Part shown: positions 40,049 through 48,956 of the stretch, one piece after another
Numbering within the stretch: the first letter of the stretch is position 1
Layout of the letters: each line of letters starts with the position of its first letter
Source of the DNA: Agarivorans sp. TSD2052
GTDB taxonomy: Bacteria > Pseudomonadota > Gammaproteobacteria > Enterobacterales > Celerinatantimonadaceae
Length of the DNA: 64,000 nucleotides
Assembly: GCF_023238625.1 (NCBI RefSeq)
Contig: NZ_CP096670.1
Location: forward strand, 280,501-344,500
Reading direction: 5' to 3'
The notes under the pieces: model-generated
Seen by the model: the letters and a program-made list of their open reading frames with translations, nothing else
Told to the model about the DNA's origin: nothing
The model's database searches: none
Position numbers and translations under genes: made by a program

Positions 40049-40221
40049 AATCACCTGTCATTAGTCTGTTTAGTAAAGCGGGGCATATCTACTGGACGAG
40101 ACGTTTTTGCTCCGTGCTATTAAGATTTGTCATGAAATGGGATGAATGTCAACCAAGTGTTAAATAAAACCCAATTTTTTCGCTAAAACATGCCTTATAG
40201 ACAAAAACGTTTGCATTATAC

Positions 40222-40238
40222 TTAACACTATGGTGTAA
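40222..40238. promoter_or_regulatory. Imperfect dyad in the divergent puuA-puuA promoter region
   Basis: TTAACAC-TAT-GGTGTAA between the two ligase genes (gap 40049-40282). Place and form suggest a regulator site, perhaps for the PuuR-like protein, but it does not obviously resemble the E. coli PuuR site and is only a candidate. Confidence 0.3.
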
Positions 40239-40282
40239 ATCTAAAGGGTAAAAGGGATGTTTACCCAAGGGGACTGTTAATT

Positions 40283-41653
40283 ATGTTGAAACACAAGCCG
40301 CAAACTTTGCCGCTTTCGCTGGTTGAGCAAGTGCAAGAATTCTTAAATGACCATCCTCAGTTAAAAAGCGTTGATTTGATGCTCGCTGATATGAATGGCG
40401 TTATTAGGGGCAAGCGTATTGAAGTGGGGTCACTGCTTAAAATTGCCGAAGAGGGCATGTGTTTACCTGCTTCGGTGTTTGCACTTGATATTTGCGGTGA
40501 AACGGTTGAACAAACAGGTTTAGGTTTTGCCCAAGGAGATGGCGACCGAATTTGTCATTTATTGCCGCATAGCTTAAGTATGATCCCTTGGAAAAACGAT
40601 GCCGCCCAAGCCTTGCTAACCATGCACGAGGTTGATGGTAGCCCATTTTTTGCAGACCCTCGTCAGTTGTTATGCAAAGCCTTAAAAGGTTTACACCAGC
40701 AAGAGTATTTCCCTTGTGTTGCTATTGAATGGGAATTTTATTTATTAGATGCGGCTGCCGATACCGAGCAACCCTTACCGCCGTTATTACCCTTGTCTCA
40801 GCAAAGAATGGAGCAAACGCAAGTTTACTCCTTAGATGAGCTAGATGAGTTTGCCGAGTTTATTCAAGATATTCAAAGCTATTGCCATACCCAAAATATC
40901 CCTAGCGACAACGTGATTGCTGAATATGCGCCTGGCCAGTTTGAAGTGACCTTGCAGCACCAAACCGACCCATTGTTGGCTTGTGATCAAGCCATATTGT
41001 TAAAACGAGCGATTAAAGCGGTCGCTAAAAAGCATGGTTACAATGCCACGTTTATGGCGAAGCCTTACGCCGAACATTCAGGCAACGGCTGCCATGTACA
41101 CATTAGTATGTTAGATGCGCAAGGCAAAAATGTCTTCGCTGAAGATCTGGGTGTGCTGCACTATGCTTTGGCGGGGTTATTAGACACTATGCCTCAGGCT
41201 ATAGCCTTATTAGCGCCTAATGCCAACTCTTACCGTCGCTTTCAACCCGATATGTTTGTGCCTTTACAAGCCAACTGGGGTTGGGATAATCGTACCGTGG
41301 CGCTACGCATTCCTTCAGGTAGCAAACAGAATACTCGGATTGAACATCGCGTGGCCGGCGCAGACTGCAACCCCTATATTGTTATGTCGGCGCTACTGTT
41401 TGGTATTCAGCACGGTCTTGCTCAGCAACTATCCTGCGCCGAACCGGTGAGTGGGGATGCCAGCAAAGAACACGCACCTGCTTTGCCTACCTCATGGGAA
41501 CAAGCCCTAAATGAGTTTCATCAGTCAAGCTTATGGCATCTGCTCGGAGACGATTTCAGCCATGTGTATCATGCAAACAAACTCAATGAATGGCAGCGAT
41601 TTGAAGCCGCCGTTACACCGTTAGAGCAGCAATGGTACCAACAAATGGTGTAA
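40283..41653 (+). CDS. puuA: Glutamate-polyamine ligase, glutamine-synthetase family, copy 2
   Basis: 456 residues, same family as the divergent copy but clearly different in sequence. DLMLADMNGVIRGKRIEVGS in the N-terminal domain, metal site VAIEWEFYLLD, GNGCHVHISMLD, NANSYRRFQPDMF and IEHRVAGADCNPYIVMSALL. Probably adds glutamate to a polyamine or other amine, feeding the PuuB-like oxidase 50 bp downstream in the same direction. Two copies may serve different amines (putrescine, spermidine, cadaverine, ethanolamine). Confidence 0.9.
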   Translation: MLKHKPQTLPLSLVEQVQEFLNDHPQLKSVDLMLADMNGVIRGKRIEVGSLLKIAEEGMCLPASVFALDICGETVEQTGLGFAQGDGDRICHLLPHSLSMIPWKNDAAQALLTMHEVDGSPFFADPRQLLCKALKGLHQQEYFPCVAIEWEFYLLDAAADTEQPLPPLLPLSQQRMEQTQVYSLDELDEFAEFIQDIQSYCHTQNIPSDNVIAEYAPGQFEVTLQHQTDPLLACDQAILLKRAIKAVAKKHGYNATFMAKPYAEHSGNGCHVHISMLDAQGKNVFAEDLGVLHYALAGLLDTMPQAIALLAPNANSYRRFQPDMFVPLQANWGWDNRTVALRIPSGSKQNTRIEHRVAGADCNPYIVMSALLFGIQHGLAQQLSCAEPVSGDASKEHAPALPTSWEQALNEFHQSSLWHLLGDDFSHVYHANKLNEWQRFEAAVTPLEQQWYQQMV

Positions 41654-41702
41654 GCCAAGCCAAGGACAGCAAGGATTTCGTAATAACATCAAAGGTGAGA
41701 AC

Positions 41703-42980
41703 ATGAAAGCGCAACACGCTTCTTCATATTATGCTGCGAGTGCTAACCTGCAACTCGATTATCCGCAGTTAACTGGCGAGCACCAGGTTGACGTATGTGT
41801 GGTCGGTGCTGGCATTACTGGCGCAACAACCGCGCTGGAGTTAGCTGAAAAAGGCTACAAAGTAATGTTGCTAGAGGGCGCCCGCGTCGGTTGGGGGGCT
41901 TCTGGTCGGAGTGGTGGCCAAGCTATTTTTGGTTGGGCGTCTGAGCAATCCACGCTAGAAAAGATGATGGGTAAAGACGACGCTAGAAAAATGTGGGATT
42001 TATCTACTGAAGCCTTAACCATTACCAAAGACAACATCAAAAAACACAACATTGATTGTGATTGGCAAGACGGTCAAATCCACGTAGCGATTAAAGAGCG
42101 CCACGTTGAGGAGCTTAAAGCTTGGCACCGTCAGCTTGAAGACGATTATGCTTACCACAGCTTAGCGTATTGGGACCAAGAAAAACTGGCTAGCGAATTA
42201 AATAGCCCGCGCTATTTAGGTGGAATGTTCGATTCAAATGGTGGCCACTTACACCCGCTTAATTACACTCTAGGCCTAGTTAAAGCGGCCGCATTAGCTG
42301 GTGCAGAGATATATGAAGACAGCAAGGTTATAAAAATTGAGCACGGCAGTAAAGTGACCTTGCATACCGCTCAGGCAAAAGTGACCTGTTCACACGTGGT
42401 GTTAGCGTGCAATGCCTATATGGAAGGTTTAAATAGTAAACTTGAAAGCCGCGTTATGCCGGTGGGGACTTACATTTGCGCCACCAAACCCTTAGGTGAA
42501 GAGCGTGCTCGCAGCTTAATTGGCAACAATATGGGGGTATGTGATATCAATTTTGTATTGGATTACTACCGTTGCTCGGCTGATCACCGCATGTTGTTTG
42601 GTGGTCGTGTCAGTTATTCTGGGATCGAGCCAAGAAACCTAGCCGCTACCATGAAGCAACGAATGGATTGGGTGTTTCCTCAATTAGCGGGTGAGCCAGT
42701 GGAGTTTGCTTGGGGCGGTAATGTCGGCATTACCATTAATCGTGCTCCGCATTTTGGCCGAATTGCGCCTAACGTGTATTTTGCCCAAGGTTTTTCTGGT
42801 CATGGTATTGCCGCTACAGGCTTAGCCGGCACTTTGATGGCCGAATCCATCATGGCAACGTCTGAGCGCTTTGATATCTTTGATAAAATTTCTCATATGC
42901 CTTTCCCTGGTGGTCGCTTGCTCCGTACCCCAGCGTTGGTGATGGCAATGACTTACTACCGCATTAGAGATCTTTTGTAA
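41703..42980 (+). CDS. puuB: FAD-dependent gamma-glutamylputrescine oxidoreductase (PuuB-like)
   Basis: 425 residues, DAO/PuuB family. The FAD dinucleotide motif VCVVGAGITGATTALELAEK (residues about 31-50) is followed by the GWGASGRSGGQAIFGW flavin loop, typical of PuuB/OrdL. The C-terminal flavin motif is FAQGFSGHGIAATGLAG. Oxidises the gamma-glutamylated amine to the aldehyde, releasing hydrogen peroxide and ammonia. Co-directional with ligase copy 2; the aldehyde dehydrogenase at 26374 would take the next step. Confidence 0.92.
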   Translation: MKAQHASSYYAASANLQLDYPQLTGEHQVDVCVVGAGITGATTALELAEKGYKVMLLEGARVGWGASGRSGGQAIFGWASEQSTLEKMMGKDDARKMWDLSTEALTITKDNIKKHNIDCDWQDGQIHVAIKERHVEELKAWHRQLEDDYAYHSLAYWDQEKLASELNSPRYLGGMFDSNGGHLHPLNYTLGLVKAAALAGAEIYEDSKVIKIEHGSKVTLHTAQAKVTCSHVVLACNAYMEGLNSKLESRVMPVGTYICATKPLGEERARSLIGNNMGVCDINFVLDYYRCSADHRMLFGGRVSYSGIEPRNLAATMKQRMDWVFPQLAGEPVEFAWGGNVGITINRAPHFGRIAPNVYFAQGFSGHGIAATGLAGTLMAESIMATSERFDIFDKISHMPFPGGRLLRTPALVMAMTYYRIRDLL

Positions 42981-43028
42981 GCCAGACGGCAGCACTAAGC
43001 AGGATTAGTGCTGTCTTTACTTGCCATG

Positions 43029-43046
43029 TTCGTACTATAGTACGAA
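43029..43046. promoter_or_regulatory. Perfect 18-bp palindrome upstream of the aldo/keto reductase
   Basis: TTCGTACTATAGTACGAA, identical on both strands, 81 bp before the aldo/keto reductase ATG, with a TATACT box at 43088-43093. The form is that of an operator for a homodimeric repressor; no regulator gene is adjacent. Confidence 0.55.
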
Positions 43047-43127
43047 AAATCTGCCTATAAACCTATCTGCTGTTACTGAATTCTCGTTATACTTGCCCAA
43101 TATTCGTTAAAACAAAGGCATGTAATC

Positions 43128-44099
43128 ATGGCTGCATCACCAATCAATTCAATTTTTCCTAAGGCTAGTCGACTCGTATATGGGTGCATGGGTTTAGGCG
43201 GTGGCTGGGATAACTCTCCTGTTAATCAAGAACACTTAAATCAAGCTCATGCTGCCATTGATGCAGCCTTAGACATTGGCATTAATTATTTTGACCACGC
43301 CGATATTTACACGATGGGTAAAGCCGAGCAGGTATTTGGTCAAGTGTTGGCGCAGCGCCCAGAGTTGCGAGATCAAATTATTTTGCAAACCAAGTGTGCG
43401 ATTCGCTTTGGCGATGACCAATGGTGTGGTCGCTACGATTGGTCGGCAGATTATATTCGCCACAGTACTGAAGCGTCTTTAAAACGCTTACAAAGTGACA
43501 GTATTGAGATGATGATGTTACATCGTCCTGATCCTTTGGCTGAATTGGACGAAGTGGCTGAAGTGCTGCAAGCCTTGAAAGACAGCGGTAAAGTGCAACA
43601 GTTTGGTGTATCGAATATGAGTGGGACTCAGCTTGCTTACTTGCAATCAGCATTAAGCTTCCCGCTGGTGGCCAATCAGTTAGAAATGAGTTTATCTAAG
43701 TTAGATTGGCTAAATCACAATATTGCCGTGAACGACCAACAAGCCTTAGGCCACAGCTTTACTGCTGGCACTTTAGAATATTGTGCGATGAACAAGGTTC
43801 AAATTCAGGCTTGGGGCAGTCTGTCGCGTGGTTTATTTAGTGGGGCAGATTTATCAAATGCTAGTCAAGCTCAGCGAGATACAGCTCAGTTGGTTCGGCA
43901 ATATGCCGAGCAACATTCAAGCTCTACTGAAGCCATCGTGTTAGCGTGGTTAATCCGCCATCCAGCTGGTATTCAGCCAGTGATTGGCAGCGTTAACGTA
44001 GATCGTATTCGTGCTTGCGCCGATGCGACTAAAGTACAGTTAAGCCGAGAGCAGTGGTATCAGCTTTATGTGACTTCGCGTGGCCAAGCCTTGCCATAG
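43128..44099 (+). CDS. Aldo/keto reductase (YdhF-like)
   Basis: 323 residues, NADPH-dependent carbonyl reductase fold. Visible motifs: YGCMGLGGGWDN, DIGINYFDHADIYTMGKAEQ (catalytic Asp and Tyr), the catalytic Lys in ILQTKCAIRFG, His in MMMLHRPDPL and GVSNMSG. The C-terminal cofactor loop is PVIGSVNVDRIRAC. Closest to the YdhF branch, whose physiological substrate is unknown. Single gene, with a palindromic operator candidate upstream and a terminator behind. Confidence 0.9.
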   Translation: MAASPINSIFPKASRLVYGCMGLGGGWDNSPVNQEHLNQAHAAIDAALDIGINYFDHADIYTMGKAEQVFGQVLAQRPELRDQIILQTKCAIRFGDDQWCGRYDWSADYIRHSTEASLKRLQSDSIEMMMLHRPDPLAELDEVAEVLQALKDSGKVQQFGVSNMSGTQLAYLQSALSFPLVANQLEMSLSKLDWLNHNIAVNDQQALGHSFTAGTLEYCAMNKVQIQAWGSLSRGLFSGADLSNASQAQRDTAQLVRQYAEQHSSSTEAIVLAWLIRHPAGIQPVIGSVNVDRIRACADATKVQLSREQWYQLYVTSRGQALP

Positions 44100-44119
44100 G
44101 CCTGTTTATTATTGACAAG

Positions 44120-44146
44120 GCCGAGCCTATTTAGTGCTCGGCTTTT
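44120..44146 (+). terminator. Intrinsic terminator after the aldo/keto reductase
   Basis: Seven-bp stem GCCGAGC (44120-44126) with GCTCGGC (44136-44142), nine-base loop, then four T. Lies between convergent genes. Confidence 0.8.
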
Positions 44147-44161
44147 ATTGGCGTACACCAA

Positions 44162-45484
44162 TTACGCTTCGGCCTTGAGTTTGCTCACTAATTTGATTAA
44201 CCACCCTGTCACCAAGATGCTTAATAACACCGTAGAAACCGGCATAACCAACCAAATACCTGTCACCCCAAGAGTCATCGGCAAAATCAGCATAAATGGC
44301 AATTGAACGGCCATATTGCCCAGCGAAATGAGTGTTGCGCGGTTGGCCATGTTAATCGACTGAAACACCACTGCGGCAGTAAATACTAAGCCATCAAAGG
44401 GCATCGCCCACAGGTGCAAGCGGATCCCCGTTACAGTGGCGCTGAGTAACTCTGGGTCGTTGTTGTTAAAAACGCCAACACTCAATTCACTGAACAAGTT
44501 AATCAGTACCACCGCCGCCAATCCGGTACCTAATATAATACTAAAACCCAAAGCCATCACTTTTAGTACATTGTCGTAACGTTTGGCACCGTAATTGTAG
44601 GAAATAAGCGGCTGCATGCCATTAGCAAAGCCTTCTGCAATAAAGTAATAAATAACGCTGAGGTAGAGCACAATCGCGTAGGCGCCTGTTTCAGTAATGC
44701 TGCCGTAGCGTAGAAATAAATAGTTATGGATCACCGTAATGAAGGCGGTGTACACGGTAGTAAAGAAGCTACTTAAGCCTAAGTTGGCAATGTTCGCTAA
44801 GTAGCCAGTGTTTAGTGTAAAGCGGCTGAACTGAAAGCTTAACGTACTATAGGGTGAGAAAAAGTAGCCTAAGGCTAATAGCATCACTAGGGCTTGCGCC
44901 CCCAAAGTAGCATAAGCTGCTCCGGCTAATTGCCAGTTCCAATGAACGATGAGCAAATAATCTAAACCGATGTTAGCCACTGCGCCAATTATCATCAATA
45001 CCGTAGCAAAGTTAGGGGAGTTGTCGTTGCGAATCAAAATGGGGAGGGCACAACTGCAAAGTACGACCAAAGCGCCGTTGCCTAATATGCTGAGGTAACT
45101 TTCGGCCATTTGCTGTATATCGCCGCTAGCGCCTTGAACCCTGATCGGCGTCTCCCCCAGGGCCCACAATAAGCTAGTAAACAAGGCTGCCATCACGATC
45201 ATCAGTAGTAAGGCGTGGCTAAGCAAACTTTGCGCCTTAGTCTGTTGTGCTTTACCGCTCGCGATTGAGATTAGCGCCCCTGCGCCGACCCCCACCATTA
45301 AACCTAAACCGGTGACCAAAAAAATAATCGGCCAGGCGAGATTAATGGCGGCTAAGCCTGACGCGCCCAGTACATGACCAATGAAGATCCCGTCTACAAT
45401 CAAATAAACACCGCTTACCACCATGGCGATAACGGATGGAATAGAATAGCGCCAAAATTGTTTGGTTATGTTGTTACTAAGCAT
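44162..45484 (-). CDS. MATE-family multidrug/sodium antiporter
   Basis: 440 residues with 12 membrane segments in two MatE repeats. It begins MLSNNITKQFWRYSIPSVIA followed by GVYLIVDGIFIGHVLGASGL, the conserved first repeat, and the second repeat has YFIAEGFANGMQPLISYNYG. These proteins export cationic drugs in exchange for Na+ or H+. Its closest relatives by pattern are the MepA/NorM-type exporters. No regulator adjoins it. Confidence 0.92.
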   Translation of the reverse strand: MLSNNITKQFWRYSIPSVIAMVVSGVYLIVDGIFIGHVLGASGLAAINLAWPIIFLVTGLGLMVGVGAGALISIASGKAQQTKAQSLLSHALLLMIVMAALFTSLLWALGETPIRVQGASGDIQQMAESYLSILGNGALVVLCSCALPILIRNDNSPNFATVLMIIGAVANIGLDYLLIVHWNWQLAGAAYATLGAQALVMLLALGYFFSPYSTLSFQFSRFTLNTGYLANIANLGLSSFFTTVYTAFITVIHNYLFLRYGSITETGAYAIVLYLSVIYYFIAEGFANGMQPLISYNYGAKRYDNVLKVMALGFSIILGTGLAAVVLINLFSELSVGVFNNNDPELLSATVTGIRLHLWAMPFDGLVFTAAVVFQSINMANRATLISLGNMAVQLPFMLILPMTLGVTGIWLVMPVSTVLLSILVTGWLIKLVSKLKAEA

Positions 45485-45716
45485 GAGTCGCCGTTATCGG
45501 GTGCAAGTGATTGGGAGCAGTTAAAGCCGAGTGAGTGCTCATCATATTCGCTTTTATTTACCAGACAAGAGGGAAAACTAGATATTAGGGTATAAACTAA
45601 ATAATTGTTCACCACTTAGTTATATCAGCAGCATAAGTGAGCATTATCGTCGCGAGTCATCGGTTTAAGCTGTTGTTTACTATATGGGTGTATCTAAGTC
45701 GCGCGGAGGTTGTTGA

Positions 45717-46232
45717 GTGAATCAAAATATAAAAATCCGCTTAGCCAAGCTAGACGATGCCAGTGCTATCAGTGCGTTGTTAACGCAATTAGCACAACGT
45801 TTTTTAGTGCAAGACTTTACTGAAGCCGGCAGCCAATGTTTGTTAGCAGCGATGACAGAACAGTCGATCGTCTCCTATATTAAGCAGGGCTTTTGTTATC
45901 ACTTAGCTGAGCAGTTTTACGAGTATGGTCAGCCCCAATTGTTGGGCGTGGTGGCGACGCGAGATAATACCCACCTTTATCACCTATTTGTGGCCGAGCT
46001 TGCTCAAGGTCAAGGTTTAGCGGGTAAGTTGTGGCAACAGGCTAAAGCGGTTTGCTTAGCTAATGGCAATCAAGGTGAATTTACCGTCAATGCCTCACTT
46101 GGGGCAAAAGCGATGTATCAAGCTTGGGGGTTTGTGGCTGAGCAAGAGCGGCGTGAAAACAAAGGCATCATTGATGTGCCTATGCGTTTAATCATTGAAG
46201 AAGTGCTCACTAAGGAGAAACAATGCAACTAG
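45717..46232 (+). CDS. GNAT-family N-acetyltransferase
   Basis: 171 residues with a GTG start at 45717, chosen for GGAGG at 45705-45709. IRLAKLDDASAISALLTQLA is the typical first strand and helix, and LYHLFVAELAQGQGLAGKLW is motif A that binds acetyl-CoA. The substrate is not predictable. Its end overlaps the DUF3291 gene by 10 bp, so the two are likely co-translated. Confidence 0.88.
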   Translation: MNQNIKIRLAKLDDASAISALLTQLAQRFLVQDFTEAGSQCLLAAMTEQSIVSYIKQGFCYHLAEQFYEYGQPQLLGVVATRDNTHLYHLFVAELAQGQGLAGKLWQQAKAVCLANGNQGEFTVNASLGAKAMYQAWGFVAEQERRENKGIIDVPMRLIIEEVLTKEKQCN

Positions 46233-46669
46233 CTCAACTTAATATCGCCACCGCCCGAGATGATTTAGATTCCCCTTTGCTAAAAGATTTTGTTGATAAT
46301 CTTGAGCCTATTAATGCTATCGCCGAAGCCTGTGACGGATTTATATGGCGGCTAAAAGACGACAGCGGTAATGCCACCGAGATTCAGGCATTTGCCAATC
46401 CTAGAATGATCGTGAATATGTCAGTGTGGCAATCGGTGGCGAGTTTGCAGCAATTTATGTTTAAAACCCATCATATCGATATGATGAAACGGCGCGCCGA
46501 ATGGTTTGAAAAACAGCCCTTAGCGACTTATGTACTTTGGTGGGTTGAAGCCAACCATCAGCCAAGCTTAGAAGAAGCGTTAGAGCGTTTAGATCATCTT
46601 AGAACGCATGGTGAAAGTCCCTTTGCCTTCACCTTTAAAAGCCAATTTACCGCAGCCGATATAATTTAA
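46223..46669 (+). CDS. DUF3291 protein
   Basis: 148 residues. LAQLNIATARDDLDSPLLKD, PINAIAEACDGFIWRLKDD and FANPRMIVNMSVWQSVASLQ match DUF3291, a ferredoxin-like fold related to antibiotic-biosynthesis monooxygenases. GGAG lies just before the ATG inside the upstream gene. Role unknown; its coupling with an acetyltransferase suggests small-molecule modification. Confidence 0.85.
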   Translation: MQLAQLNIATARDDLDSPLLKDFVDNLEPINAIAEACDGFIWRLKDDSGNATEIQAFANPRMIVNMSVWQSVASLQQFMFKTHHIDMMKRRAEWFEKQPLATYVLWWVEANHQPSLEEALERLDHLRTHGESPFAFTFKSQFTAADII

Positions 46670-46751
46670 GCTAAGTGCACAAAAAAACGTCTAAGCTAAT
46701 GGATAGCAAGCAAGGCCAGTTGGCTTGGCATATCAAAAGCTAGGAGTCCTT

Positions 46752-48293
46752 ATGAGTAAGGCTATTATCGCTGACAACAAACCGAAAAAAGTCAGTTTAG
46801 TTAAAGGTGATCAATACTACTTCTGTAGTTGTGGTCGTTCTAAATCCCAACCTTTTTGCGATGGTAGCCACGCCGGAACAGGGCTTAAGCCTAAAGCATT
46901 TACTGCTGAACAATCGGGCGACGCCTATTTATGCGCCTGTAAAACCACCAGTAATAGCCCCTTTTGTGATGGTAGCCACAAACAGATCAGTGCCGAGCAA
47001 CTTGGCCAAGAAGTTCCAGACATTACGGTTAAAGATACTGTTCCGCAAGCGACTCCTACCGCTGAAGAACCGACCGTGGCGTTTATTCATCAATTAGCCC
47101 GCGAAGGCTTATCGCAGCTGGGCCACCATGGTGCGATGACGTCGATGGGTGTACCCAGACACTTATTACCACAGTGGGACGAGATTCAGATTATGGTGGC
47201 ACAAATGGCCACTAAGCCGCTATTTGAAAACCAGTCGGTAGGTACCAAGTTAGTGATTGGCCCAGAGGCGGCGAAACCCTTAGCGCTTAACATCCCCTTG
47301 TTTGTCTCAGATATGAGTTTTGGCGCGTTATCAGAAGAAGCCAAAACCGCCTTAGCCAAAGGCGCTGAACTTGCTGGTACCGGTATTTGTTCGGGGGAAG
47401 GAGGCATGTTAGCTGAAGAGCAACAGCAAAATTCTCGTTATTTGTATGAACTCGCTAGTGCCAAATTTGGCTACCAAGAATCGCTGCTAGAAAAGGTGCA
47501 GGCTTTTCATTTCAAAGGTGGTCAAGGCGCCAAAACAGGCACCGGTGGGCACCTTCCCGGAAATAAAAATCAAGGCAAAATATCTTTAGTTAGAGGCATA
47601 CCAGAAGGGCAAGCGGCTATCTCGCCTCCTACCTTTGAAGACTTACACAGTGCCAAAGATTTTAAGTATTTTGCCGACAGGGTAAGAGAAGTCAGCGGAG
47701 GGATCCCGATTGGTTTTAAGCTGAGCGCAAATCATATTGAGCGAGACATTCAGTTTGCACTAGATGCGAGTGCAGACTATATCATTCTCGATGGCAGGGG
47801 CGGTGGCACTGGCGCTGCGCCTGAAATTTTTCGCGACCATATCAGTGTGCCCACTATTCCTGCTTTAGCGAGAGCGCGCCGCTACCTCGATCAACAGGGC
47901 GCGAGTGGCAGAGTGAGCTTAATTATTACTGGTGGGTTGCGCTTACCCATGGATTTTGTGAAAGCTATGGCGCTAGGCGCAGATGGGATTGCTATATCTA
48001 ACAGCGCTATGCAATCAATAGGTTGCGTGGCAGCAAGGATATGCAATACCAATAACTGCCCAGCGGGGATAGCCACCCAAAACGCAGATTTACGCCAACG
48101 GCTCAATGTAGAAAAATCAGCGCAGCAATTGAGTAATTTCTTTAATGCTTCAGTGGAATTAATGCAGGTAATGGCCCGCGCCTGTGGCCATGATCACCTC
48201 AATCAGTTTAATAAAAATGATTTAGCGACTTGGCATCGAGAGATGGCACATTTAAGTGGGATCGCTTACGCGGGTTTTAGGCCTTTAGACTAA
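46752..48293 (+). CDS. Two-CDGSH iron-sulfur domains fused to a glutamate-synthase FMN domain
   Basis: 513 residues from the ATG at 46752 (AGGAG about 5-7 bases upstream; the frame opens at 46725). Two CDGSH motifs in residues about 20-80: CSCGRSKSQPFCDGSH and CACKTTSNSPFCDGSH, each able to bind a 2Fe-2S cluster through three Cys and one His. From about residue 130 comes the GltB-type FMN-binding barrel: SDMSFGALSEEAKTALAKGA, GGQGAKTGTGGHLPGNK, IILDGRGGGTGAAPEIFRDH and NTNNCPAGIATQ. The glutaminase domain of true glutamate synthase is missing. Probably a flavin redox enzyme; the substrate is unknown. Confidence 0.93.
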   Translation: MSKAIIADNKPKKVSLVKGDQYYFCSCGRSKSQPFCDGSHAGTGLKPKAFTAEQSGDAYLCACKTTSNSPFCDGSHKQISAEQLGQEVPDITVKDTVPQATPTAEEPTVAFIHQLAREGLSQLGHHGAMTSMGVPRHLLPQWDEIQIMVAQMATKPLFENQSVGTKLVIGPEAAKPLALNIPLFVSDMSFGALSEEAKTALAKGAELAGTGICSGEGGMLAEEQQQNSRYLYELASAKFGYQESLLEKVQAFHFKGGQGAKTGTGGHLPGNKNQGKISLVRGIPEGQAAISPPTFEDLHSAKDFKYFADRVREVSGGIPIGFKLSANHIERDIQFALDASADYIILDGRGGGTGAAPEIFRDHISVPTIPALARARRYLDQQGASGRVSLIITGGLRLPMDFVKAMALGADGIAISNSAMQSIGCVAARICNTNNCPAGIATQNADLRQRLNVEKSAQQLSNFFNASVELMQVMARACGHDHLNQFNKNDLATWHREMAHLSGIAYAGFRPLD

Positions 48294-48396
48294 ACTACGC
48301 TTACGTCGTTTATGCGGCTTACTGCGCGTTGAAATTGCGAGATTTTTCATCATTTGTAGGAAAAATCCGCAATTACCATTTTTTTTCTAAAAAGTC

Positions 48397-48425
48397 TGGA
48401 CAGGGCGCGGCGAAAGCCATAATAT
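48397..48425 (+). promoter_or_regulatory. Promoter of the tRNA operon
   Basis: TGGACA (48397-48402), 17 bp, TAATAT (48420-48425), followed by a GC-rich discriminator (CGCCTCCGCC), the signature of stringently controlled stable-RNA promoters. The tRNA-Arg begins 20 bp further on. Confidence 0.7.
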
Positions 48426-48444
48426 ACGCCTCCGCCAGCATTGA

Positions 48445-48521
48445 GCACCCGTAGCTCAGCTGGATAGAGCGTCGCCCTCCGGAGGCGAAGGTCACAGGTT
48501 CGACTCCTGTCGGGTGCGCCA
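48445..48521 (+). tRNA. tRNA-Arg (anticodon CCG)
   Basis: 77 bases with encoded CCA. Acceptor GCACCCG/CGGGTGC, D arm GCTCAGCTGGATAGAGC, anticodon arm TCGCC-CTCCGGA-GGCGA with anticodon CCG, T arm ACAGG-TTCGACTC-CTGT. The first gene of an Arg-His-Pro operon. Confidence 0.98.
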
Positions 48522-48550
48522 TTACTTCGGAAGATGCTCGAAAACTCTAT

Positions 48551-48627
48551 GGTGGGTATAGCTCAGTTGGTAGAGCCCCGGATTGTGATTCCGGTTGTCG
48601 TGGGTTCAAGCCCCATTACTCACCCCA
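48551..48627 (+). tRNA. tRNA-His (anticodon GTG)
   Basis: 77 bases with the extra 5' G typical of tRNA-His. Starts GGTGGGTATAGCTCAG, anticodon loop TTGTGAT, T arm GTGGG-TTCAAGC-CCCAT, ends CTCACCCCA. An AGATTA/TAATCT dyad at 48633-48655 follows it. Confidence 0.97.
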
Positions 48628-48711
48628 TATTCAGATTAGCGAATATCGTTAATCTAAAGTGCTAAAGTTAGGCGCTGGATTCATCCAAAAAGTAACTTAA
48701 TCGACGTTAAA

Positions 48712-48879
48712 CGCAGCTTGGTAGCGCATCGTCGCGAAGCTCATAAAGAGTGGGACCAGAGGATAACTTTGGTAAATACCAAGAACATAACGGTGATTAG
48801 CGCAGCTTGGTAGCGCATCGTCGCGAAGCTCATAAAGAGTGGGACCAGAGGGTAACTTTGGTAAATACCAAGAACATAA

Positions 48880-48889
<10 letters not shown>
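48712..48889 (+). repeat. Two 89-bp tandem units built from the tRNA-Pro 5' half
   Basis: Units 48712-48800 and 48801-48889. Each has the tRNA-Pro D arm (CGCAGCTTGGTAGCGCAT), then 22 foreign bases in place of the 5' side of the anticodon arm, then GGGACCAGAGG (anticodon-arm 3' side), a CTTTGGTA/TACCAAG hairpin, and CGGTGATTAG, the tRNA 5' end. The second unit's end is the start of the true tRNA-Pro. The two differ at one base seen (AGAGGATAAC against AGAGGGTAAC). No T arm is present, so these are not functional tRNAs. Confidence 0.92.
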
Positions 48890-48942
<53 letters not shown>

Positions 48943-48956
<14 letters not shown>

